Below, piece by piece: positions 50,741 to 59,473 of a DNA stretch of 64,000 bases. The notes below the pieces were generated by a model that was not told the origin of the DNA, did not search any database, and saw only the letters and a list, made by a program, of their open reading frames with translations. Position 1 is the stretch's first letter. Each line of letters begins with the position of its first letter. Source of the stretch: UBA1479 sp040218445 (lineage in GTDB: Bacteria; Pseudomonadota; Alphaproteobacteria; Rhodospirillales; Casp-alpha2); the NCBI GenBank assembly GCA_040218445.1, contig JAVJRK010000002.1, positions 211,924 to 275,923 of the forward strand, in the 5' to 3' direction. The translations under genes were made by a program, and so were the position numbers.

Positions 50741-52825
50741 ATGCGCCCGGAAATCCTGTTCTCATTGTTCAAACCCGTAACCACGCTATCCGGCGTGGGG
50801 CCGCGCGTAGGCGCCCAGATCGAGAAGCTGTGCGGTGGCGGGCGCCTGACCGATCTTTTGTTGCATCTACCGACCGGGATCGTCGACCGCCGCTACGCCC
50901 CGCCGATTGCCGAAGCCGAGCCCGGTCGCGTCGCCACCCTGACCGTGATCGTGGGAAAACACTCGAAACCCCACAACCGTCGACAGCCCTACAGGGTCGA
51001 AGTCTCGGACGATACGGGTGTTCTCACGCTGGTCTTTTTCCACGCCCGGGACGATTACCTGTCGAAGACTTTGCCCGAAGGCGAAAAGCGAATCGTTTCC
51101 GGCGTTGTCGAACGCTACGGCGATTCGCTGCAAATGACCCATCCGGACCATATCGTGCCGGAAGCGGAGCGGGAGCAATTGCTGCGGGCGGAACCCGTCT
51201 ATCCCATGACCCAGGGCTTGTCTCCCAAGACATACGGTCGGGCGGTTCTCGCCGCGCTGGAAACCGCGCCCGATTTGCCGGAATGGCTGGACCCCGCCGT
51301 GGTTTCCCGCGAAGGCTGGCCCGCCTGGAAATCCGCCGTGGGAACCCTGCACCGACCGGACACATTAGAAGACCTCGCCCCGGCCTCCCCCGCCCGGCGG
51401 CGCGCCGCCTATGACGAGCTTCTCGCCAACCAGCTTGCCATCGCATTGGTCCGCCGCGACATGCGCAAGGTCGTGGGCCGCACCATCGACGGTGACGGCG
51501 CCATCATGGAAAAGATCATCGCGGCCCTGCCGTTCGAATTGACCGCGTCGCAACGCCGGTCCGTGGACGAGATCACCCGCGACATGGCGACACCGGAACG
51601 CATGCTGCGGTTGCTGCAAGGGGATGTCGGGTCGGGAAAAACCCTGGTCGCCCTTTTGGCCATGGCCCGCGCGGTCGAGGCCGGCGCGCAAGCCGCCCTG
51701 ATGGCGCCTACGGAAATCCTTGCCCGCCAGCATTTCGCAACCTTGGAGCCCTTGGCCCAGGCCGCGGGCCTGACCATCACGCTTCTGACCGGCCGGGAAA
51801 AAGGCAAAACCCGCGAAGCAATCCTGGCCGGCTTGTCTGACGGCACGACGCAGCTTGCCGTCGGCACCCATGCGCTGTTCACGGACGACGTTGCGTTCAA
51901 GGACCTGGGCCTTGCGGTGGTCGATGAACAACACCGGTTCGGCGTGCACCAGCGCCTGGCGATTTCCGCCAAGGGACGAAAATGCGACGTGCTGGTCATG
52001 ACGGCAACGCCGATCCCGCGCACCCTTATGCTGACGGCTTACGGCGACATGGACTCCTCGCGCCTGACGGAAAAGCCGCCGGGGCGCGCACCCGTGGATA
52101 CCCGCGCCCTGCCTGCAGACCGGCTGGCCGAAGTGGTCGACGGCCTTAAACGGGCCCTCACCACGGGGGCCAAGGCCTATTGGGTCTGCCCCCTGGTCGA
52201 GGAATCGGACAAGATCGATGTTGCCGCCGCCGAAGACCGTTATGCCCACTTGAAACAGGTTTTCGGGGACCGGGTCGGGTTGGTTCATGGGCGGCTTAAA
52301 TCAGCGGAAAAAGACGCCGTGATGGCCGCATTCTCAGACGGGCCCGTCGATATCCTGGTTGCCACCACGGTGATCGAAGTCGGCGTCGATGTACCGGATG
52401 CGACGGTCATGGTGATCGAACATGCGGAGCGTTTTGGTTTGGCGCAGCTTCACCAATTGCGCGGACGCATCGGGCGCGGTGACAAGCCGGGCACCTGCCT
52501 GCTGCTGTACGCGCCGCCGCTGTCGGAAAACGGGCGCGCACGGCTCAAGATTTTGCGCGAAACCGACGACGGCTTCGTCATCGCCGAGGAAGACCTGAGA
52601 TTACGCGGGGCCGGGGAACTTCTGGGCACACGGCAAAGCGGCTTGCCGACGTTCCGATTGGCCGATCTGGCCGAACATGGCGAACTTTTGGCCATGGCGC
52701 GGGATGATGCCGCCTTGATCCTGAACCGCGATCCCGATCTGCAGACGGACCGGGGCACCGCACTTCGCGTCCTGCTGTATCTGTTCGAGCGGGACGCCGC
52801 AGCCCGCACATTGCGGTCGGGATAG
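50741..52825 (+). CDS. recG: ATP-dependent DNA helicase RecG
   Basis: The 694-residue protein has a wedge OB-fold (GRVATLTVIVGKH) and helicase motifs: I (GDVGSGKTLVALLAMA), II (VVDEQHRFG), III (TATPIPRT) and the C-terminal region RIGRGDKPGTCLLLY with the TRG-type motif. RecG reverses stalled forks and branch-migrates junctions. Length matches the family. It is divergent from sdhE and convergent with the DUF502 gene. Confidence 0.98.
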   Translation: MRPEILFSLFKPVTTLSGVGPRVGAQIEKLCGGGRLTDLLLHLPTGIVDRRYAPPIAEAEPGRVATLTVIVGKHSKPHNRRQPYRVEVSDDTGVLTLVFFHARDDYLSKTLPEGEKRIVSGVVERYGDSLQMTHPDHIVPEAEREQLLRAEPVYPMTQGLSPKTYGRAVLAALETAPDLPEWLDPAVVSREGWPAWKSAVGTLHRPDTLEDLAPASPARRRAAYDELLANQLAIALVRRDMRKVVGRTIDGDGAIMEKIIAALPFELTASQRRSVDEITRDMATPERMLRLLQGDVGSGKTLVALLAMARAVEAGAQAALMAPTEILARQHFATLEPLAQAAGLTITLLTGREKGKTREAILAGLSDGTTQLAVGTHALFTDDVAFKDLGLAVVDEQHRFGVHQRLAISAKGRKCDVLVMTATPIPRTLMLTAYGDMDSSRLTEKPPGRAPVDTRALPADRLAEVVDGLKRALTTGAKAYWVCPLVEESDKIDVAAAEDRYAHLKQVFGDRVGLVHGRLKSAEKDAVMAAFSDGPVDILVATTVIEVGVDVPDATVMVIEHAERFGLAQLHQLRGRIGRGDKPGTCLLLYAPPLSENGRARLKILRETDDGFVIAEEDLRLRGAGELLGTRQSGLPTFRLADLAEHGELLAMARDDAALILNRDPDLQTDRGTALRVLLYLFERDAAARTLRSG

Positions 52826-52834
52826 ATTGGGCGG

Positions 52835-53707
52835 CTAGGAATTCCCGCCGTTTTTCGGTTTCTTGGTCCGCCCGCGTTCGCCCGCCGGTAAGGATGCCTG
52901 CAATTCTTCCTGGATTTCGGCGGGTCGCTTGGCGACCAAGACCACGGGCTTGTTCTCGTTTTCGCGCAATACTTCCAGTTCCTCGTAAATTCGGGCCGAT
53001 GTCACAGGCTGTTTTTTCAGCGCGTCCGGCCGCCGATCGGGCGGCGTGACGATCCCGCCCGAGATCACCATCTTGATGGCTTCCTCGACCGTCATGTCCA
53101 GGCTGACCAAGTCGGCCTTAGGAACGAACAACAAAAATCCCGATGTCGGATTCGGCGTGGTCGGCAGAAAGATGTTGATGCACTCTTCTTCCGTGATGCT
53201 CTGAACCTCGCCCTTGGTTGTCCCGGTGATGAAGGCAATGGCCCAGATGCCGCGCCGGGGATATTCGACCAGCACGGCCTCGCGAAAGGCATTGGACTGC
53301 TGCGCCAGAACGGTTTCCAGGATTTGCTTGGTCGCGTTGTAGACACTGCGGATCACGGGCATGCGGTTGAGCAGCCGTTCGCTCAACTTGATGAAGAAGC
53401 GCCCCATGAACCCGGCCGTCAGCGCACCGATCAAGGTCATGGCAACGATCAGCACGAACAAGCCCAGCCCCGGAAGGGCGAAGGGCAGATAGGTTTCCGG
53501 GTTGTATTTGACCGGGATCAGCGGCCGCACCGTGTTGTCCACGAAGTGGATCAACAGCCAGGCCAAATAGAAGGTAAAGGTTACGGGTGCCGTGACCAGG
53601 ATGCCCGCAAAGAAGTATGCACGCATGCGTGGGAAAAACCCGGTCGATACCGTCGACTTTGGCTCCGACGTGGAGGATTTGTCGGCGTCTTGCGTCTCGT
53701 CGGTCAT
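52835..53707 (-). CDS. DUF502 family membrane protein
   Basis: The 290-residue protein has two membrane helices (about 30-55 and 73-97; FFAGILVTAPVTFTFYLAW and LPGLGLFVLIVAMTLIGAL) and a soluble domain with the family motif SVYNATKQILETV and FLPTTPNPTSGFL. The C-terminal 60 residues are charged and disordered. DUF502 proteins are widely conserved, with no proven function. The neighbour order with recG is standard. Confidence 0.93.
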   Translation of the reverse strand: MTDETQDADKSSTSEPKSTVSTGFFPRMRAYFFAGILVTAPVTFTFYLAWLLIHFVDNTVRPLIPVKYNPETYLPFALPGLGLFVLIVAMTLIGALTAGFMGRFFIKLSERLLNRMPVIRSVYNATKQILETVLAQQSNAFREAVLVEYPRRGIWAIAFITGTTKGEVQSITEEECINIFLPTTPNPTSGFLLFVPKADLVSLDMTVEEAIKMVISGGIVTPPDRRPDALKKQPVTSARIYEELEVLRENENKPVVLVAKRPAEIQEELQASLPAGERGRTKKPKNGGNS

Positions 53708-53771
53708 TTAGCGGTCGCCTTCTAAAAAATGCGATACAGGCCTCGGCCCAGGATTTTGTTCATGCCCGTGC

Positions 53772-54662
53772 TCAGTCCCAGGCCCCATCGCCCAGAAATT
53801 CCCGAAGCCGGGTAAAGGTATCATCCGGTGACTCTTCGGCAAGAAAATGGCCGCAGTCGACCGTGCCGCCGGAAACATTTTCCGCCCGTTCACGCCAAGC
53901 GGCCAGCACATCGAACTTCCGTGCAACCAACCCCTTGGCCCCCCATAGCGCCAGAACGGGACAGGTCAGCTTTCGCCCGGATTCCATATCGTCCCGGTCA
54001 TGGGCCATGTCGATGGTCGCCGCCGCACGGTAATCCTCGCAGGACGCGTGGATCGTTTCCGGCATGGAAAAACAGCGGATGTATTCGGCCATGGCCGCAT
54101 CGTCGAACAAGGTGTCCTTGCCGCTCCATTGCCCCATCTTGCGGCGCAGGAAAAATTCCGGATCGGCGCCGATCATGCGTTCAGGCAGGTCGGCCGGCTG
54201 GATCAGGAAGAACCAATGGTAATAGCCGGTGGCGAATTCCATATCCGTCAGGCGGTACATATGTTCGGTCGGCGCGATGTCGAGCACGGCCAACTTCACG
54301 ACCCTTTCAGGGTTGTCGGCGGTCAGGCGGTGGGCGACACGCCCGCCCCTGTCATGACCGACAACGGCAAAACGTTCGAACCCCAGGTCCGTCATCAGCC
54401 CCGCCAGATCAGCCGCCATGGCACGCTTGGAATAGGGTGTGTGGTCTGCATCGGTCGGCGGTTTTGCGCTGTCGCCGTATCCACGCAGGTCGGGCATGAT
54501 CAGCGTGTAATGCGCCGCCAGCAGCGGTGCGATCTTGTGCCACATGGCATGGGTCTGCGGATATCCGTGCAGCAGCAAAAGCGGCGGCCCTTCCCCGCCG
54601 ATGCGGAAATTCACAGCACTGCCCGCGATGTCGCGGCGCTCCAAAGTGAAACCGTCAAACAT
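53772..54662 (-). CDS. Alpha/beta hydrolase, fluoroacetate dehalogenase-like
   Basis: The 296-residue protein has the nucleophile Asp in VVGHDRGGRVAHR (Asp followed by the two Arg used for carboxylate binding in fluoroacetate dehalogenase), LDIAPTEHMY, the halide-site pair YYHWFFLIQP and the catalytic His in CGHFLAEESPD. This combination is that of the FAcD family rather than of lipases or epoxide hydrolases. Natural substrate is uncertain; haloacids or other short carboxylic esters are possible. It is monocistronic. Confidence 0.88.
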   Translation of the reverse strand: MFDGFTLERRDIAGSAVNFRIGGEGPPLLLLHGYPQTHAMWHKIAPLLAAHYTLIMPDLRGYGDSAKPPTDADHTPYSKRAMAADLAGLMTDLGFERFAVVGHDRGGRVAHRLTADNPERVVKLAVLDIAPTEHMYRLTDMEFATGYYHWFFLIQPADLPERMIGADPEFFLRRKMGQWSGKDTLFDDAAMAEYIRCFSMPETIHASCEDYRAAATIDMAHDRDDMESGRKLTCPVLALWGAKGLVARKFDVLAAWRERAENVSGGTVDCGHFLAEESPDDTFTRLREFLGDGAWD

Positions 54663-54692
54663 CAGCCTGTGCCCTGCAAAGTAAGTATTGGA

Positions 54693-55037
54693 TCAATTGC
54701 TCATCCGTCTGACCGTTTCGGCCAGAATCTTAAGCAGCCCCTGCACGAAAGGGTCGGACTTCTTCAGACGGTGCTGGAAATTGGCCCGGTTGATGACAAC
54801 CACCGTGCATCCACCGGCGGCCCGCGCCGATGCTGCCCTCGGCTTGCCGTCGATCAACGCCATTTCACCGAAAATACCACCGGACCCGATGGTGCTGATG
54901 ACCTGCTGCGATGCTTCGCGATAAATCTCGACCGAGCCGCTTTGCACCAGATAGGCAAACAGGCCTTCGTCACCTTCTTTGAAGATGCGGTCGCCATCCT
55001 GGTACATTTTGCGTTCAAGCACGCCTGTGACAGACAT
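54693..55037 (-). CDS. Cyclic nucleotide-binding domain protein
   Basis: A single cNMP-binding fold (MYQDGDRIFKEGDEGLFAYL; IGSGGIFGEMALIDGKPRAA, with the Arg-Ala of the phosphate cassette intact) and a short helical end. I choose the ATG at 55037 (114 residues, GAGGAA seven bases upstream) over a TTG at 55112. No DNA-binding or enzyme domain, so it may be a sensor for another protein. It is divergent from the NUDIX gene. Confidence 0.83.
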   Translation of the reverse strand: MSVTGVLERKMYQDGDRIFKEGDEGLFAYLVQSGSVEIYREASQQVISTIGSGGIFGEMALIDGKPRAASARAAGGCTVVVINRANFQHRLKKSDPFVQGLLKILAETVRRMSN

Positions 55038-55201
55038 CAGGGATTCCTCATCGTTCCGTCCGTATCCGGCCGCAATGCGCCCGTTCTCATCCCAATCGAC
55101 GCTATTTTCCAATTCCCGTTTCCCGGGGGGCGCCTTGGAGCTAGTGTACTCACTCCACCCGCCAAAGGGAGTCCCAATTTTCCGATGTCTGCCCGACCTT
55201 T

Positions 55202-55648
55202 ATGAGCCGCGAATATCCCGAACGCCCAATCGTCGGCATTGGTGCCGTGGTCATCAAAGACGATCAGGTACTTTTAATCCGCCGTGGCAAACCGCCGCGT
55301 CCCGGCAGCCTTTCCCTGCCCGGCGGCGCACAACGTGTCGGTGAAACCGTGAACGAGGGCGCCATCCGTGAAGTCATGGAAGAAACAGGAATTGAAGCAG
55401 ACGTTCTGGGGCTGATCGACGTGGTCGACAGCATGACCAAGGATGCCGAAGGACGTCTGCAGTTCCATTACACCCTGGTCGATGTCGTTTGCCGTTGGGT
55501 CGCGGGCGAGCCCAAGGCCGACGGCGACGCGGCCGACGCGCTTTGGGTACCGCTGGCGGACATTCCGGATTTGGAATTGTGGTCGGAAACAAGGCGCATC
55601 ATCGAACTTGCGGCCGAGATGGCGGAAACCTTTCCCGAAGAAACCTGA
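55202..55648 (+). CDS. NUDIX hydrolase
   Basis: The 148-residue protein has a perfect NUDIX box: GAQRVGETVNEGAIREVMEE followed by TGI, giving G-x5-E-x7-REV-x-EE-x-G-I. Text before it (IGAVVIKDDQVLLIRRGKPP) and after (HYTLVDVVCRWV) resembles the ADP-ribose pyrophosphatase/MutT-like group. The substrate cannot be told from sequence. It is convergent with the second secretion operon end. Confidence 0.93.
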   Translation: MSREYPERPIVGIGAVVIKDDQVLLIRRGKPPRPGSLSLPGGAQRVGETVNEGAIREVMEETGIEADVLGLIDVVDSMTKDAEGRLQFHYTLVDVVCRWVAGEPKADGDAADALWVPLADIPDLELWSETRRIIELAAEMAETFPEET

Positions 55649-55669
55649 TCCCATTCAGGAACGGGTTTC

Positions 55670-57025
55670 CTATAGCAAACGCCTGGGCGCTTTTGCCGGG
55701 CTGAACAGATATTCCAGCACGGTGCGCTTGCCCGTACGGATGCGGGTATTGACCTCCATGCCCGGCAGGATCTTATTGGCGTTGGGGTCTTCGCCCGTGA
55801 ATGCCTGATCCAGAACGACCGTAGCCCGGTAATAAGGCTGCCCCGCACCGTCCTTGAACGTGCCGGCGGAAACATCGCGCAATTCGCCGTTGACCCGCCC
55901 GGTTTGCCCACCCCCGGCCCCCGTGATTTGAACGGCGACCGGCTGGCCCACGGTGATGCGGCCGATATCACGGGGTGCCAAGCGAACTTCGGCGATCAGT
56001 TCGTCGTCCACGGGCACGACCTCCATGACCGTCGCCCCGGCGGGCACGATGCGGTCCTTGGCATAGGCGGCGATGCCTTTGACGAAGCCCCTCACAGGGG
56101 CACGAATATCGAAAGCCGCGACCCGCGTCATCAGCTGTTTGACTTCCTCGGAAGCCTGCGCCAAACGCGCCGTGACCAAGCCCAGGTCGGCAAGCGCTTC
56201 TTCGCGGCTTTGACTTTCCAGCACGTCGAGTTCCGTATTCGCTTCTTCGGCGGCCTTGGTCAATTTTTCGCGTTTACTAATGATGGAGGCCAGATCACCG
56301 CGCACGTCGGCGACCTGACGGCGAACATTCAGTAGAAGTATCTTGGGGCTCAGCCCTTTGCGGAACAGTTCTTCACGCATGGCCAATTCCTCGGCCAGAA
56401 TTTGCGCCTTGCGGGTCAGGGTTTCATCTTCGCCTTTCAGGCGATCAAGGTCGGCCTGGCGCTGCTGAATGCGCTGCTCGAGGATGATCCGGCGGTTTTC
56501 CTGGGCTCGCTGAAAACCGTTGTAGATCGCCCATTGATCCTGAACCAATTCCTGAAAGGCGGGGTCGGCGAAACCGAAATTGGGCTCCCGCCCGTCGCCA
56601 ATGGCGCGCAGGCGCTCGGCCTTGAGCTTCAGGGCCGTTTCCTCGATACGGGCCTGTTCATACCGTGCCTTGATCTGCGCCGGGTCAAGACGCAGCAACA
56701 CGGCCCCTTCCTCGATCAACTGGCCTTCCTTGGCCAGAACTTCAAGCACGATACCGCCCTCAAGATGCTGGACCGCGCGGACCTGCCCGGCGGGAACGAC
56801 GGCGCCTTTCGCTTCGACGGTTTCTTGAATTTCCGCGAAGGAGATCCAACTCCCAACAGCGGCAACCAGAACGGCAATCGCTGCCATGACACCGCGTGAC
56901 CATAACCGGCGGCGGCCTTCGGCGGCGGAACCGGTACCGTCTTCCAGCACCGTAAGCGACGGCTCGCTCCTGGCCGGTGCCTGCGTCTCCGCCGTATATG
57001 AAGATGGGGTGTTTGTCTGGGTCAT
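55670..57025 (-). CDS. Type I secretion membrane fusion protein (second system)
   Basis: The 451-residue HlyD/PrtE-family protein starts at the ATG at 57025, overlapping the ABC stop (ATGA); an upstream frame reaching 57124 is a shadow of the ABC gene. It shows a single membrane helix (about 45-62), the lipoyl half GQVRAVQHLEGGIVLEVLAK, a coiled coil, RAPVRGFVKGIAAY and the typical end RIRTGKRTVLEYLFSP. It lacks a partner TolC gene here. It ends 21 bases from the convergent NUDIX gene. Confidence 0.93.
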   Translation of the reverse strand: MTQTNTPSSYTAETQAPARSEPSLTVLEDGTGSAAEGRRRLWSRGVMAAIAVLVAAVGSWISFAEIQETVEAKGAVVPAGQVRAVQHLEGGIVLEVLAKEGQLIEEGAVLLRLDPAQIKARYEQARIEETALKLKAERLRAIGDGREPNFGFADPAFQELVQDQWAIYNGFQRAQENRRIILEQRIQQRQADLDRLKGEDETLTRKAQILAEELAMREELFRKGLSPKILLLNVRRQVADVRGDLASIISKREKLTKAAEEANTELDVLESQSREEALADLGLVTARLAQASEEVKQLMTRVAAFDIRAPVRGFVKGIAAYAKDRIVPAGATVMEVVPVDDELIAEVRLAPRDIGRITVGQPVAVQITGAGGGQTGRVNGELRDVSAGTFKDGAGQPYYRATVVLDQAFTGEDPNANKILPGMEVNTRIRTGKRTVLEYLFSPAKAPRRLL

Positions 57026-59472
57026 CGTTCGGCCAGAGTCTGACCGACCCGCCCTTCTTCGTAAAGCTGCTGCAGGACCGATGACGACGGGCCGTCCGCG
57101 CGTATCCGCCCGCCTTCCAGCCACAGCACCCGATCCGCCAGACGGATGATCTGCGGTCGGTCCGTTGCAATGATGACCGTGGCATCGCCCCGCAATTCCT
57201 CAATGGCGCGCAGCAATGCCTGTTCGCCCTCGGGATCAAGATGGCGTTCCGGTCCGTCCAACAGGACAAGTCCGCTGCGGCGCAAATAACCACGGGCCAG
57301 CGCCAGGCGCTTGAAGAACCCTGGGTGGGGCTCGCGCGTGAACACGCTCATATCAACGGCCAAGCCGAACCGCCGATTGGCGCCGACTCCGGTTTCCAGC
57401 ACGCGAAGTTCGTCCATGACGCCGGCAAGCTGACAGGCATCCTGAATTTGCGCATCGGACGCGACGGGATGCATCAGCCGCAAGTTCTGTTCGATGGTCA
57501 GGGGCAGGAATTCGGGTGTTTCGGGAACATAGGCCACGGATTGGCGCAATTGCATCGGGTCAAACAATACGGTTTCGACACCGTCCAGGCGCACGTGTCC
57601 GGCAGACGCCGGCTGCAGCCCCGCCAGTACCCGAAGCAAGGCCGACTTGCCGGACTGATAATCCCCGACCACGGCAACCACATCGCCGGGATCTGCGTAA
57701 AGGGAAACACCGTCCAACGGCATTTCAACACTGCCTTCGGGAGCGGTGGATATGACGCTCACATCGACATGTCCGGCCAGGACACGCGGCGTGACAGACG
57801 GCCGCGCGGATGCCCGTTCCGGTGCGATGGCATGCAGACGCCGCGCCTGATCAAGTCCGCACCAGATCCGCGCCGTGTTGCCCGTTTCGCAGGCCAGCCG
57901 CGCAAACGCACTTAACGTTCCCCAAGACAACAGGATCGATGCGCCAAGGGCGCCCTGTGACAAGGCGTCCCCCTGTACCAAAAACGCACCAAGGACCGCC
58001 GTTCCGGCAACCGTTATCGCCGCGATCCAACGGAATACGGCCGACGCCGTCCGAACACGCGCCGCCGCCGCGTCGGCCGTGCGGGCAGCTTCGACCGCCG
58101 CGCGTTCCAGGCGCCCGGCCGCTACGTCTTCCGATCCACCGGACAGGACAGTATCCACGACCCGGCCCGTATCCATCCATCTTTGGGCAAACCCACCCGC
58201 CGTTCTAATCGCAGCCCCGGTTGCAACACGCAGACCGCCCCGGAAAACCCATGCGGCCCCTGCCATGATCGCGGCACCGGCAACAGGTACGGCGACCAGT
58301 TCTTTGCCCAAAACAGCAATCGCAAACAAGGCAATCAGGGCCGCGGGAAGCCCCAGAACGGCCAAAGCCAGACGCGATATGGGTGCGCCTCCTCCGGCGT
58401 GGAAATCTTCAAACCGCACCCGCCGGGATCCGGGCGACGCCTGACGCAACGCCTGCGGCGACAGGAACAAGGTCCGCGCCAGACAACCCAGGGAAATTTG
58501 CACGGGCATCCCGACCATGGCGGTCACCCTGTTGTCCCGCCAGACCCGAAACGGTATTTCGGCAAGGATCGCAAAGGCCGCCATCCCAGCGAAGAAAAGG
58601 ATCATCGGCAACGAGCCGGAAGGAACCGCATGATCAAGCGCGATCAACACCATCAACGGCCCGGCAAGGGCCAGCATGCCCTGAACCAAGGAGGACAGGA
58701 CAAGTGACCGGAAGCGTGTTTTCAGAACCGACCACAATAAAGTCAACGGTTCCGCAGGCGGCACCGGGACATCCGTGGCAAGGGCATTGTCCGCCGTGAA
58801 GACGAATGCCCAACCGGCGCGGCGGTCGCGGGCCACGGGCCGGCGCGTCCGGGACGCGCCGTCAAATCCGGGGATCGACTGTTGACCGAACGTTCGCAGG
58901 ACCAGGGCATTTCCGTCCTTGGTCACGAACAGGACCGGAAAATCCTGCGGCCCAAGTTCGTTCAAGCGCGCCCGAAAAACCCGGCAACGGTATCCCAGTG
59001 CCCCCAAAACCCGGGCTACACCCGAACCATCCAACGGCGCGTTCAATGCCGGCAGAACCTCGGCCACCTGACGGGCAGACCCGTGCCAATCCATGGCGTC
59101 CAGTAGGTCCGGCAGGCATTGGGCGACATGGGTTCCCCCGGCAAGCGCCACGGTTGTTGCCCATTCGTCGGACAGATCAACGGCTTCCGAAAGGGCTTCT
59201 TCCAGATCATGGGGGCTGGGGGGCTCATCTTCCGGTTCCGGCTCGGCCACATCGAATGCCGCTTCGGCCGGCAGGGGCAGCAGGGGTGGTGGAATCTTGG
59301 CCTCTAAATCGATGCCTTCCAGGCGGCGCCACCGCAAGGGCCGCCAATTGCGCGCGGCTGCTCCGGGGCCGTCGGCATGGTCATCGGCATCGGGCGGCGC
59401 ATCAACGCCCAGGGCGCGGGCGCGCAAAAACAGGTCTTCCGTGGCTTCAATTCGGGGGATGGCGCGCGTCAT
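57022..59472 (-). CDS. Type I secretion ABC protein with degenerate ATPase (816 aa)
   Basis: I start at the ATG at 59472, one base after the upstream TGA and with GGGAGGGC before it. About 230 N-terminal residues include a C39-like domain without catalytic residues. Membrane helices follow (about 250-530). In the ATPase, Walker A is intact (GDYQSGKSA). The signature is unrecognisable (REPHPGFFKRLALAR), and Walker B is LVLLDGPERHLD, with Gly for the catalytic Glu. The partner encoded upstream is also defective, so ordinary ATP hydrolysis is doubtful unless this heterodimer works unconventionally. Confidence 0.87.
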   Translation of the reverse strand: MTRAIPRIEATEDLFLRARALGVDAPPDADDHADGPGAAARNWRPLRWRRLEGIDLEAKIPPPLLPLPAEAAFDVAEPEPEDEPPSPHDLEEALSEAVDLSDEWATTVALAGGTHVAQCLPDLLDAMDWHGSARQVAEVLPALNAPLDGSGVARVLGALGYRCRVFRARLNELGPQDFPVLFVTKDGNALVLRTFGQQSIPGFDGASRTRRPVARDRRAGWAFVFTADNALATDVPVPPAEPLTLLWSVLKTRFRSLVLSSLVQGMLALAGPLMVLIALDHAVPSGSLPMILFFAGMAAFAILAEIPFRVWRDNRVTAMVGMPVQISLGCLARTLFLSPQALRQASPGSRRVRFEDFHAGGGAPISRLALAVLGLPAALIALFAIAVLGKELVAVPVAGAAIMAGAAWVFRGGLRVATGAAIRTAGGFAQRWMDTGRVVDTVLSGGSEDVAAGRLERAAVEAARTADAAAARVRTASAVFRWIAAITVAGTAVLGAFLVQGDALSQGALGASILLSWGTLSAFARLACETGNTARIWCGLDQARRLHAIAPERASARPSVTPRVLAGHVDVSVISTAPEGSVEMPLDGVSLYADPGDVVAVVGDYQSGKSALLRVLAGLQPASAGHVRLDGVETVLFDPMQLRQSVAYVPETPEFLPLTIEQNLRLMHPVASDAQIQDACQLAGVMDELRVLETGVGANRRFGLAVDMSVFTREPHPGFFKRLALARGYLRRSGLVLLDGPERHLDPEGEQALLRAIEELRGDATVIIATDRPQIIRLADRVLWLEGGRIRADGPSSSVLQQLYEEGRVGQTLAER

Positions 59473-59473
59473 C

